This document shows, piece by piece, positions 48,084 through 56,233 of a DNA stretch of 64,000 nucleotides. The stretch comes from Mycolicibacterium monacense (GTDB taxonomy: Bacteria > Actinomycetota > Actinomycetes > Mycobacteriales > Mycobacteriaceae), in the NCBI RefSeq assembly GCF_010731575.1, contig NZ_AP022617.1, positions 124,001-188,000 of the forward strand. Reading direction: 5' to 3'. Below the pieces are notes generated by a model. The model made no database searches. It was not told the DNA's origin and saw only the letters and a list, made by a program, of their open reading frames with translations. Numbering within the stretch: the stretch's first letter is position 1; every line of letters starts with the position of its first letter. The position numbers and the translations under genes are program-made.

Positions 48084-49554
48084 GAGGAATTGTCAATACC
48101 TGTGGATCGGGGTGTTTCAGGCGACCTCCGTTTCGGTTGATTCGGCCGGCTCGGGCGGTGTGATGTCGGCGGGGCGTTCGAGTAGCTTGCCTTTGTGGAA
48201 GACGGCGCCGGCACGGACGAGGGCGACCAGGTGGGGTGCGTTGACTGCCCGCCACCGGGCTTGTGCGGCGTCGATAAGCTTGTAGGCCATGGCAATTCCG
48301 GCCGCGCGGGATCCCGGCCCCTTGGTGACCTTCGTCCGCAATCGCACGGTGGCGAAGGTTGATTCGATCGGATTCGTGGTGCGCAAGTGGATCCAGTGTT
48401 CGGCTGGGTATTTGTAGAACTCCAACAGCACGTCGGCGTCGTCGACGATCTTGGCGACCGCCTTGGGGTACTTGGCGCCGTAGTCGATCTCGAAGGCCTT
48501 GATCGCGACCTGCGCGTGGTCGAGGTCCTCGGCGTTGTAGATCTCCCGCATCGCCGCGACCGCACCGGGTTGCGCCGATTTGGGCAGGCAGGAAAGGACA
48601 TTGGCCTGTTTGTGAAACCAGCAGCGCTGCTCGCGGGTAGCCGGGAACACCTCGCGCATCGCCTTCCAAAAGCCCAGTGCACCGTCACCGACGGCCAACA
48701 CCGGGCGATCATCCCGCGGCGGCGACACGACCGCAGCAGATCGGCCCACGACTCGGTCGATTCTCGATACCCGTCGGCCAGGGCGACGAGTTCCTTGCGG
48801 CCATCGGAGCGGACCCCGATCATCACCAACAGGCACAGCTTCTCCTGCTCGAGGCGGACCTTGAGGTGAATGCCGTCGACCCACAGGTAGACGAAGTCAG
48901 TGCCCGACAGATCCCGGGCCCCGAAGGCCTTGGCCTCCTCCTGCCACTGGCTGGTCAGCCGTGTGATCGTCGTCGCCGAGAGCCCGGCACTGGACCCGAG
49001 GAACTGCTCCAAGGCCGGCCCGAAGTCACTGGTCGACAGGCCGTGCAGGTACAGCAGCGGCAGCACCTCAGTCATCTGCGGGGACTTGCGCGCCCACGCC
49101 GGCAGGATCGCCGAGGAAAACCGCTGCCGCTCACCGGTATCGGCGTCGATACGCTTGTCGTTGACCCGCGGCGCGGTCACCGCCACCGCGCCCGCGGCGG
49201 TCAACACCTCACGCCCGGCGTGGGAGCCGTTGCGGACCACCAGCCGGCGACCGCTCTCATCGAGCTCACCGGCGTGGGCATCGATGTAGGCGGCCACCTC
49301 AGCCTTCAGCGCCGCGGCCAGCATCTGCCGGGCGCCGTCGCGCACGATCTCATCCAACAACGACCGACCACCGCCGTCATTGGCGTTGGCCTCATCGGTG
49401 TCGTGAACTACGGTGAGCATGGGCGTACCTTCCCAACCAGCGCGTCAACGCCGGTCTTGATCAGAGAACCTTGGACTTCAGATCATCCCCGGGAAGGTGC
49501 GCCCACTTTCATGCCGCCCCACCGAGGGTCATCCACAGGTTCTGATCATTGCTC
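48084..49554 (-). mobile_element. IS256-family insertion sequence, about 1471 bp
   Basis: The element contains a Mutator-type (IS256) transposase gene on the minus strand and is bounded by 24-base imperfect inverted repeats: GAGGAATTGTCAATACCTGTGGAT at 48084-48107 and the complement GAGCAATGATCAGAACCTGTGGAT at 49531-49554 (19 of 24 equal). The inner ends ACCTGTGGAT are identical. It is flanked by a 9-bp duplication. Because the transposase is frameshifted, this copy may only move with help from another copy. Confidence 0.88.
48117..49420 (-). pseudogene. IS256-family transposase, broken by a frameshift
   Basis: The reading frame starts at 49420 (MLTVVHDTDEAN...) and encodes the N-terminal part with the DDE acid in YLWVDGIHLKVRLEQ. 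Near 48703 the frame is lost: the reading RRRGMIAR leaves the conserved track, and the next frame resumes it as VLAVGDGALGFWKAM, HWIHLRTTNPIEST and so on down to 48117. The bases GCCCGG there should read GCCCCGG to keep one frame, so one C appears deleted (or the assembly missed it). IS256 transposases normally need no programmed frameshift. The total is about 430 residues, the normal length. Confidence 0.85.
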
Positions 49555-49586
49555 TGCTATTTTTCCAGGGGGTGCCAGCCGCCATG

Positions 49587-50444
49587 TCACAGAGGTGGAA
49601 CTGAACCCGACGGCGGCAGCTGCGAATCCTTCGAAACCGCCCAATACCGTAGAGCGATCGCCCACCCGACCAGCGCGGCGATCGCAACCAGGTTCGACGG
49701 CAATACCCTCGGGTCATCGATGGCGCTGACCACCGTCAGGACGGCAATCAGCACTGTCAACGCGACCCAGCAGTGAAAGAGAAAGCGGGCCAGGATGGCC
49801 CGCAGCCCTCTCAACCTGTACAGCAACAATGCACGCCGGATGGTCATTCGCGGCGCAGCGGTAACTCGTGATTCCTCGACACGCAGCGACCAGAAGCGAA
49901 ATCCCATCGCGACGAGCGTGTACAGGAAGATGACGAGAAGGTCGGTGTAGATGAGCCCGCCCGAGAAGTAATTGGGGACACCCAGCGTGTCCGTCCTACC
50001 GAAAGCGGCGCCCAGTGCCCCGCTGAACTGGAGGACCACTACGCCCAGGAAGAAGTAATAGAGGCCCCGAAGGACCCTCGCCCCTCGACGGTGCATCGGG
50101 TAGGCGAGCAGGAGGCGTCGGGCAGTGACGGATTTCGTCACTTCGGCAGACGGCGGTGGCGTGGATTCGCTGAGGAGCTCCGCGGCTTCGTCAAGCCACG
50201 CCTGTGCTTGTGCCGCCGCCTGCTGTTGCACCTCGGGTGAGTCGTTGATCAGCTTGCTGGCGCTGAACCAATCCGCGGCGAACCCTACCTGCCTACAGGC
50301 ATCTTCCACCGCCAGCTTCCGGCGGCCGGTTTGTGTTCGGCGTTCGCGCCAGTCCCCGACAACCAGAGCGAGTATCCCGATTCCAGCGGTCACAATCGGC
50401 GTGACGATGGTCAGCGCGATGCGGATGATCTGCTCGGAATCCAT
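49587..50444 (-). CDS. hypothetical membrane protein
   Basis: A 285-residue protein with no recognised family. Hydrophobic helices are near residues 7-30, 130-150, 165-185, and 225-260. Between 35 and 110 is a soluble charged stretch with a coiled-coil-like segment (VQQQAAAQAQAWLDEAAELL). The ATG at 50444 has AGGA seven bases upstream; GTG at 50447 is possible. It sits just beyond the IS element. Confidence 0.6.
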   Translation of the reverse strand: MDSEQIIRIALTIVTPIVTAGIGILALVVGDWRERRTQTGRRKLAVEDACRQVGFAADWFSASKLINDSPEVQQQAAAQAQAWLDEAAELLSESTPPPSAEVTKSVTARRLLLAYPMHRRGARVLRGLYYFFLGVVVLQFSGALGAAFGRTDTLGVPNYFSGGLIYTDLLVIFLYTLVAMGFRFWSLRVEESRVTAAPRMTIRRALLLYRLRGLRAILARFLFHCWVALTVLIAVLTVVSAIDDPRVLPSNLVAIAALVGWAIALRYWAVSKDSQLPPSGSVPPL

Positions 50445-51017
50445 CACGTGTTCCTAGCCGCGGACCTCAAAGTCCGGCCGAATCGAGGTCCAGCGACAAT
50501 CCCGGCCCAGCCGTCCCAGCGAGCCGACAGCGTGTTGGCGTTGGTCTGTATCTTGCTGTCCGCAAGCGCATCTGGCGTGCTTTGCGCCAGGGGTGCGCCC
50601 GAGGCGGATGCTGCGAGTCGGCGAAGGGGGATGGGAGGTGAACCCTCCGCCCGGAATCTGCGGTGATGGTGCCGAAAGTCCGCGTCACGTAGACATCCCT
50701 TCTCAGCCGAGCGGTCCACGCGCGCTCTGAACAGCTTGTACTGTCGCGGCCGGCCCACCCACGGTATCGGCTTTGCGGCGGTTTCAACGGATCTTCGATC
50801 GTCGCTTGTGCCGGTGATTTCCAACGGGAGGTCCTCCGTTCGTGCCGCGGCAAGCTCCGGCTCGACGATGCCGGGGTCCCACGGGGAAACCCCCGCGGAC
50901 GATCTCCACGTGTTCTCCACACAACCTCCAAGTACCGCGGGCGCGACTGCGACACGATCTGTGTCAGTCAGATGACAGCGGTTCTTCGGAATCAACACCT
51001 ACAGAAGGGTTCTCGCC
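50445..51017. other. gap without a supported gene
   Basis: I see no convincing gene here. Several open frames exist on both strands, one of 184 residues on the minus strand ending four bases into the membrane protein start, but their products are low-complexity, lack a ribosome site and look like shadows. The right part is likely the leader and promoter for the small secreted protein at 51018. Confidence 0.5.
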
Positions 51018-51350
51018 ATGAACGCCATCACCATCCACGCCCCGGTCCTGCGGGCCATCGCGCTCTCCACGTTCGCCGGGGCTGCCGCCGTGGGAGCCAT
51101 CATGTTCGGCCCGGCGTCGCCGGCCCATGCCGACTCGGCGGCCGCTACGATCCACCAGCTGGAGGCCAGCGGGTTCGACGTGAGGCTCAACCGCATCGGT
51201 AGCGCACCGCTCGAGGAATGCCGGATCACCGAGATCGGCCGGCCGCAGGAGCGGAGGCGTCTGACGTTGGTGGAGGGCCGCGACGACGACAGAGCGCTCA
51301 TTCCGGTGGTGGTCAAGCGCACCATCACCGTCTCGCTGAACTGCGCGTGA
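51018..51350 (+). CDS. small secreted protein, paralogue 1
   Basis: A 110-residue exported protein with a signal peptide cleaved near HADS (about residue 38). The mature part, about 70 residues, has two cysteines: one in SAPLEECRI (about 67) and one at the end (SLNCA), probably forming a disulfide. It is unlike any named family but clearly related to the protein encoded at 51680. Ribosome site AGAAGGG lies eight bases upstream. A PASTA-like beta-alpha arrangement (TIHQLEASGFDVRLNR) is possible. Confidence 0.75.
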   Translation: MNAITIHAPVLRAIALSTFAGAAAVGAIMFGPASPAHADSAAATIHQLEASGFDVRLNRIGSAPLEECRITEIGRPQERRRLTLVEGRDDDRALIPVVVKRTITVSLNCA

Positions 51351-51439
51351 CCCGTGACCGCGGTGCTGGGAGCACTTCGGGCCTCCGGTCCGGCCGGCTG
51401 AAACGGTTTGGCCGCCGTCCTATCGGGTGACTCTGAGGC

Positions 51440-51595
51440 ATGAGTCAGCCAAACGATCCGCCCGCCAAGCCCGTCGACGCCACCCAGGCAACCGACGAGC
51501 AGCGAGAGACGCAAGAGCAGCTCGATGATCAACATGGCGACTCGGACGCCCCCGGCGCCCACCAGAGCCGCCACGGGGTCGCCGACGAGACGTAG
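51440..51595 (+). CDS. small hydrophilic protein (51 residues), tentative
   Basis: The frame MSQPNDPPAKPVDATQATDE... to HGVADET is very polar, rich in Asp, Gln, and Pro, with no hydrophobic segment. It starts after GAGG and fills the gap between the two secreted paralogues. There is no homology that I can state. It may be an intrinsically disordered protein or a chance frame. Confidence 0.4.
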   Translation: MSQPNDPPAKPVDATQATDEQRETQEQLDDQHGDSDAPGAHQSRHGVADET

Positions 51596-51679
51596 TCCGA
51601 GGGCGATCAGCCTGGGGAAACGAACCGATCCGCCGCGGCGATAAATCGATGACGGGGTTTCGTAGAACGGATCGAAGAT

Positions 51680-52012
51680 ATGCGCCGAACATCGATATTG
51701 GCCCCTGTGCTGCTCTCCGTCGGTGCTGTGCTGGTCGCGCCGGCGATCCCCGCCCAGGCCGAAACAGCACTCGAGACCATCGCAGCGCTTGAGGCCGCGG
51801 GCTACACCGTCAACATCGACCGGGTCGGCAGCGCTCCGCTGGAGGAGTGTGTCGTCACCAGCGTCCGTAACCCGCAGACCGTCACCGAGTTGGCGCGGGT
51901 CGAACACCATGACGGACCCTTTGGCTTCGGCGGTGACGATGACGATCACGGCCGCCTGGTTCCGGTCGTCGTGTCCCGGTCCATTTCGGTGTCGCTGAAC
52001 TGCGCGGGCTAG
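51680..52012 (+). CDS. small secreted protein, paralogue 2
   Basis: A 110-residue exported protein with a signal peptide ending near AQAE (about residue 27). Like its neighbour it contains ETIAALEAAGYTVNIDRVGSAPLEEC (seen in parts) and ends in SVSLNCAG, with the same two cysteines. An acidic insert (GGDDDDHGR, about 85-93) is special to this copy. The pair looks like a tandem duplication with divergence. Function unknown. Confidence 0.75.
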   Translation: MRRTSILAPVLLSVGAVLVAPAIPAQAETALETIAALEAAGYTVNIDRVGSAPLEECVVTSVRNPQTVTELARVEHHDGPFGFGGDDDDHGRLVPVVVSRSISVSLNCAG

Positions 52013-52117
52013 TACCGCTGGCCGGTCCACCCGCGACGCAACTTTCCTCGCCGCGCCGGACGCTGACGTGACACGATTCTGGTTCACCGCAGTGGCGGCC
52101 CGGGAGGGGCTCGGAGC

Positions 52118-52945
52118 ATGCACATCACCAGGGTCGGTACCGGGGATCCTCCGTTGTTCTTCGTGCATGGGTTGGCCTGCGACGGGACGGACTGGCGCGC
52201 ACAGGTCCGGACGCTGAAGCCCACGATGACGGTCGTGACGTGCGACCTGCCCGGCCACGGCCTCAGTCCGGGAACGCCGGCCGAGTGCACCATCGAGGCC
52301 TACGGCACCGCGGTCGCCCAGGCCTTGGCCGCGCTCGATGTGCCCCCGGCGGTCCTGGTCGGCCACAGCATGGGGTGCCGGGTGGTGCTCGCGGCGAGCC
52401 GGAGGCGACCTCAGGCCGTGGCGGGTCTGGTGCTTGTGGACGGTAGCCGTATCGGCGCCGGTGATTCCGAGGCCGCCGGTCAGTCCATGGCCGACGAACT
52501 CGTCGGTGACGGCTACCTGCGATTCATGCGGAGTTTCTTCGAGTCGATGTTCGTACCGTCGAGTGATCCCGCGATCAGGCAAGCGATCGTCGACCGTGCC
52601 CTGCGCTTCCCCGCGGCGCTGGGCAGACCCTTGCTGACGGATCTGGCTCGCTGGGACGCGGGCGATGTGGAGGGCGCACTCGACGCGGTCGACGTTCCCC
52701 TCCTGGCCATCCAGAGCACCACCATGGACACCGCCCGCGAGCGGGTCTCGCTGGCGCCGGGCGTGGCATCGCCCTGGCTGGATCTGGTCGGCAGCCACGT
52801 GCCCCGATCTCGACAGGCGATCCTGCCGGGAAGCAGCCACTTTCCGCAGATCGAACTGGCCGACGAAGTGACCGCGCTGATCGGCGATTTCGCGGTCGCC
52901 GTGAAGAATGACGACCACCCACGAGAGGGTCTGACGCCCGCGTGA
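52118..52945 (+). CDS. alpha/beta hydrolase
   Basis: A 275-residue hydrolase. The oxyanion strand FFVHGLACDG (about 14-23), nucleophile GHSMG (about 86-90) and the late His in GSSHFPQIE (about 243) make a complete triad arrangement, with Asp probably near the C-terminal third. Related to pimeloyl-ester and haloperoxidase-like members; no precise substrate. Starts after a purine-rich ribosome site (GGGAGGGG, slightly distant). Confidence 0.88.
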   Translation: MHITRVGTGDPPLFFVHGLACDGTDWRAQVRTLKPTMTVVTCDLPGHGLSPGTPAECTIEAYGTAVAQALAALDVPPAVLVGHSMGCRVVLAASRRRPQAVAGLVLVDGSRIGAGDSEAAGQSMADELVGDGYLRFMRSFFESMFVPSSDPAIRQAIVDRALRFPAALGRPLLTDLARWDAGDVEGALDAVDVPLLAIQSTTMDTARERVSLAPGVASPWLDLVGSHVPRSRQAILPGSSHFPQIELADEVTALIGDFAVAVKNDDHPREGLTPA

Positions 52946-53324
52946 GGCTCGGGTCGCGCGCGCTCGGCATCGCGGCAGGTTCGCAACTCCGCATCACGGT
53001 GACTGTCCAGATCGGTTATACGACAGTCGATCCCGCGCTCCTCTTAACATTCGCAACATGTCCGTGAGGTCCTCTGGCGCACGCCGAGGCGCGGTTACTG
53101 ATCGGGCGATCACCTCGGGACATGGACGGCGCATAGGTGAGGTAGTACGCGATGACCGCCAGGGATGGGTGATGTCGGACGATTATCCGGCACCGGTGTT
53201 CGGAATCCCGGAAGCTGATCTGCAGGGCGACGCTGGCGTTCGCGGGGTCGGCCAGCGCGGAATCGTGACCGCGAATAGCTTCGAGAACGGCGCGATTGAC
53301 AATCGCCTTTCCGAGCGGCGCTGG
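52946..53324. other. intergenic region without a supported gene
   Basis: No gene can be supported. A plus-strand frame from 53058 lies mostly opposite the secreted protein gene and lacks a good start. The segment probably contains only the 3' ends and promoters of its neighbours. Confidence 0.5.
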
Positions 53325-53639
53325 TCAGTTCCCAGACGGGCGGTCTCCGCTTGGATTAGTACCTGTCACGGCGCCGCTCGGATCGGAAGCCCCTGGATTG
53401 GCCAGCCGGTGAATTTCATTGCCGTAGCCGGGTGTCTCGTTATCGCGTGCTTGAGCCCGCACGTACTCACCGCGAGTGCCGCCGCCGTAGCAGCTGCTGT
53501 TCTTTACGCAGCCCTTGACCTCTGATCCCCAGCTGGGGCCGTCCGGGTCGGCGCTAGCAATAGGCGCGCCGATAAGCAGCGTGGCACCGACTGCGGCGCC
53601 ACCGAGGAGTGTCGTGATCGTCATCTTCTTGCTCATCAT
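53325..53639 (-). CDS. small secreted mycobacterial protein
   Basis: A 104-residue exported protein: MMSKKMTITTLLGGAAVGA leads to a hydrophobic signal ending at IASAD (about residue 31), then a mature part with two cysteines (GCVKNSSCYGG, about 43-50), and a Gly/Ser/Pro-rich tail. Ribosome site AGGGGGA precedes the start. Such small Cys-paired exported proteins are common in mycobacteria; no function is known. Confidence 0.75.
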   Translation of the reverse strand: MMSKKMTITTLLGGAAVGATLLIGAPIASADPDGPSWGSEVKGCVKNSSCYGGGTRGEYVRAQARDNETPGYGNEIHRLANPGASDPSGAVTGTNPSGDRPSGN

Positions 53640-53992
53640 GAAGAGATCCCCCTGGCATCTAGTGTCGTCTGTTTGAAACTCCCGATCGGGAACTGAACGG
53701 AAGCTACAGCTATCTCAAGTCAGACTGCTGTCAGCGACTTTAGGTACTGATATTGAAGGTCACAAGGAAAATGTCTTACCTTGACACTTTTGCTGAACTA
53801 TCAACGGCTATCACATGATCAAGTTTCGCGTTGCTGTCGAGCGGTGAGCCGACTACGACCAGGTCGGCCTGACTTGCCGACATCACCGAAGGAACCTGGG
53901 ACTTCTCGATGCCCGGCCCCAATGCGCAGACGCCGCGAGCGGATTCCATACTCGGCAGGGCAATCAACTGCTCGGTCGCGTCGACAGTCTCG
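53640..53992. other. A+T-richer gap without a confident gene
   Basis: The 5' part (53650-53820) is clearly lower in GC than the rest of the window. A minus-strand frame of 80 residues (53776-54018) overlaps the tail of the tetR gene; it has no ribosome site that I trust and is not listed. Promoter elements of the secreted protein are likely inside. Confidence 0.45.
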
Positions 53993-54598
53993 TCAACGAC
54001 GCCCCTCGTCGGCATCACGCCTGCCCTCGGGAATCAAGAAGTACTGCACCCGCAACATCCGTTCGGCGAAGTCGTCGGGGTCCAACGGGTCATCGCCCTC
54101 GATCAACCACGCGGTGATCATCGCGAGGATGCCGCCGTTGATCTGAACGGCCAGATCGGCCACCAACTGGGGGTCGAGGTCGTCGCCGTGGAGGTCGCGG
54201 ATGCGGTCCCGGGTGCGCGGTAGCACCAGATCCGCCAGCCCGGCGCCCAGGCTCACCGCGTTCGGGCCGGTCAGCACCGCCCGGTAGAAGCGACGGTGGT
54301 CGGCGAAGTGGCGGAGCGCAGCCAGGGCACGTGGCTTGCCCGGCGGCAGGTTGATCACCTGCGGCACCACTTCCCGGCGCATCAGATCCAGCGCCGCTTC
54401 CATCAGCAGCGCATCGCGGTCGCCGAACTGCTGATAGGCCACCTTGCGGGTGACGCCGGCGGCCTCGGCGATATCGCTGAGCGCGACCGAGGCGGTGTCG
54501 CGTCCGGTGACCACGTCGATCGCCGCCTGGATCAGCGCGGCGCGCGACCGACGGACGCGACGGTCCCGGGCGGGGGCGGGCGCCGACATGAAAGCCAT
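53993..54598 (-). CDS. TetR family regulator of the ferredoxin-P450 cluster
   Basis: A 201-residue regulator. The HTH is in residues 15-60 (ALIQAAIDVVTGRDTASVALSDIAEAAGVTRKVAYQQFGD, read in parts). It diverges from the ferredoxin-P450-ClC genes, with repeated TGTTCC sites between, so it is probably their repressor. No ligand can be deduced. Confidence 0.88.
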   Translation of the reverse strand: MAFMSAPAPARDRRVRRSRAALIQAAIDVVTGRDTASVALSDIAEAAGVTRKVAYQQFGDRDALLMEAALDLMRREVVPQVINLPPGKPRALAALRHFADHRRFYRAVLTGPNAVSLGAGLADLVLPRTRDRIRDLHGDDLDPQLVADLAVQINGGILAMITAWLIEGDDPLDPDDFAERMLRVQYFLIPEGRRDADEGRR

Positions 54599-54623
54599 CT
54601 CACAGTTATATCCTGTGCGTTAG

Positions 54624-54658
54624 GGAACAAGTGTTCCATAAGATACGGTTGTTCCATA
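54624..54658. promoter_or_regulatory. TetR operator: palindrome GGAACA-AG-TGTTCC plus repeat TGTTCCATA
   Basis: GGAACAAGTGTTCC at 54624-54637 is a perfect palindrome. Its right half with three further bases (TGTTCCATA) is repeated at 54650-54658. All lie in the 127-base gap between the divergent tetR and ferredoxin genes. One or two TetR dimers could bind here. Confidence 0.65.
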
Positions 54659-54725
54659 GTGCCGGTCCGCGGGCCTTGTGCGGTGCGGACGCGGTACCGG
54701 ACGTTCGATCTCGTGTGAGGGACTC

Positions 54726-54917
54726 ATGAAAGTTGTTGCGCATCAAGACATGTGCGTATCCGCCGGCCAGCGCGCGTTCACTTCGCCCGCCCTGTTCGAC
54801 CAGCGTGATGACGACGGCGTCGTCGTGCTGCTGAATCAGCCGATCGCCGACCAGCACGACGATGCCCGCCGCGCGGTCGAATCCTGCCCGGCCCGGGCCA
54901 TCGACATCGAGGAGTGA
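54726..54917 (+). CDS. ferredoxin of the [3Fe-4S] type, lacking one cluster cysteine
   Basis: A 63-residue ferredoxin that would deliver electrons to the P450 encoded next to it. The start is ATG with GAGGGA upstream. Typical relatives have CxxxxxC then CP near the end. Here Cys10 and the late Cys of ESCPARA (about 54) remain, but the second position is Arg16 (SAGQRAF) instead of Cys. The codon CGC differs from TGC by one base. The fold (PALFDQRDDDGVVVLL) is intact. Cluster assembly is doubtful. Confidence 0.8.
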   Translation: MKVVAHQDMCVSAGQRAFTSPALFDQRDDDGVVVLLNQPIADQHDDARRAVESCPARAIDIEE

Positions 54918-54921
54918 CGCC

Positions 54922-56187
54922 ATGACCGTGCACGACCTGTCACCTGTCCGCTCCGGCGGCGACGCCGACCTTCCGCACTACCCCCAGCCGCGCGAGCAGG
55001 GCTGCCCGTTCGCACCGCCCGAACAGATCCGCACGCTGGCCGCCGAGAAGCCGCTGCACCGCGTCCGGTGGTGGGATGGCAGCACTCCCTGGCTGGTGAC
55101 CGGACCGGCCGAGCTGCGCTCCCTGCTGACCGATTCCCGCGTCAGCGCCGACGACGTCCACTACGCCGTCCCCCAGTGGAGCCCCACCGAGGCGCGCGAA
55201 TCGAAGCGGCGGCCCACCACCTTCCTCAACACCGACGGAAACGAGCATCGCCGCTACCGCCGGATGCTGACGCGCTCGTTCAGCGTCAAGCGGGCCAACG
55301 CATTGCGGCCGATGATCCAGCGCCACACCGACGAGTGCATCGACGCGATGCTGGCCGGACCGCGGCCGGTGGACCTGATGACCGCCCTGGCGCTTCCCGT
55401 GCCGACCATCGCCATCTGCGCGCTGCTCGGCGTGCCCTACGAAGACCACGAGACCTTCCAGCGCCACATCTCCACCGGCGTCGACCGCAGCGTCCCGGCC
55501 GAGGAAGGCCAGCGTGCGATGGCCGAATTGTTCGACTACCTGCGCACGTTCGTCACCCGGGAGGTCGAGCACCCGACCGGGGCGGACACCATCTGCGCCG
55601 AACTGGGCGAACAGGTCAGGGCGGGAAACGTCACCATGGACACCGCCATCTTCATGGCCACCAGCGTGCTCGGCGGTGGCTTCGAGACCACCGCCAACAT
55701 GATCGGTCTCGGCACGCTGGCGTTCCTGCTGAATCCCGATCAGGCCGCGATCGTGCGTGCGTCCGAGGACCCCACCGTGACCGTCGGCGCCATCGAGGAA
55801 CTGTTGCGCTATCTCGCCGTCGCCGGCAACTCGAAATGCCGAGTGGCGCTGGCGGACATCGAAATCGCCGGCGAGACCATTCGGGCAGGCGAAGGGATCG
55901 TCTCCGGGTTTCCCGCCGCCAACTGGGACAGCGGGGCCTTCGCCGAGCCGGAACGCCTCGACGTCACCCGACAGGGAAATCACCACTTGGCCTTCGGTTT
56001 CGGGCCGCACGGGTGCATCGGCCAGCAGCTGGCGCGCGTCGAGTTGCAGGTCGTGTTCGACACCCTGCTGCGCCGGATACCCGATCTGCGGCTCGCGACC
56101 AGCCTCGACGAGATCGAGTTCAAGAACAACACACGGGCCTACGGCGTCTACGCACTCCCCGTGACGTGGGGACCCGTGAAACGCTGA
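54922..56187 (+). CDS. cytochrome P450
   Basis: A 421-residue P450 (class I, soluble). The heme motif is FGFGPHGCIGQQLARVE (about 351-367), with Cys358 as heme ligand; the I-helix GGGFETTANM (about 250), ExxR in the K helix EELLRYL (about 292) and the C-helix region RYRRMLTRSF are visible. Oxidises an unknown substrate. It starts five bases after the ferredoxin stop, so both are translated from one mRNA, presumably controlled by the divergent TetR. Confidence 0.92.
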   Translation: MTVHDLSPVRSGGDADLPHYPQPREQGCPFAPPEQIRTLAAEKPLHRVRWWDGSTPWLVTGPAELRSLLTDSRVSADDVHYAVPQWSPTEARESKRRPTTFLNTDGNEHRRYRRMLTRSFSVKRANALRPMIQRHTDECIDAMLAGPRPVDLMTALALPVPTIAICALLGVPYEDHETFQRHISTGVDRSVPAEEGQRAMAELFDYLRTFVTREVEHPTGADTICAELGEQVRAGNVTMDTAIFMATSVLGGGFETTANMIGLGTLAFLLNPDQAAIVRASEDPTVTVGAIEELLRYLAVAGNSKCRVALADIEIAGETIRAGEGIVSGFPAANWDSGAFAEPERLDVTRQGNHHLAFGFGPHGCIGQQLARVELQVVFDTLLRRIPDLRLATSLDEIEFKNNTRAYGVYALPVTWGPVKR

Positions 56188-56233
56188 GCGGACAGGCCGC
56201 CACGAGGCCCTCAGTCTGCGAGACTGATGCGCC

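Larger units (their letters stand above)
48075..49563. repeat. 9-bp target-site duplication TGCTATTTT flanking the IS element
   Basis: TGCTATTTT is found at 48075-48083 and 49555-49563, immediately outside both ends of the IS. Duplication of 8-9 bases is the hallmark of IS256-family transposition. The unrearranged copies mean that the element inserted as a unit at this site. Confidence 0.8.

Noticed and set aside
38564-49554. Genomic island integrated at tRNA-Leu
   Set aside because: No integrase, no repeat of the tRNA 3' end and no left/right attachment sites were seen; only one IS element is present.
50444-50998. 184-residue minus-strand frame ending in the membrane protein start
   Set aside because: Low-complexity product, no ribosome site, and no domain; the four-base overlap with the next start is likely chance.
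53058-53525. 155-residue plus-strand frame
   Set aside because: Opposes the secreted protein gene on the other strand, which has a clear signal peptide and ribosome site; this frame lacks a plausible start.
53776-54018. 80-residue minus-strand frame after the tetR gene, with a phrase like ADLVVVGSP
   Set aside because: It overlaps the tetR end, has no good ribosome site and no convincing similarity to universal stress proteins.
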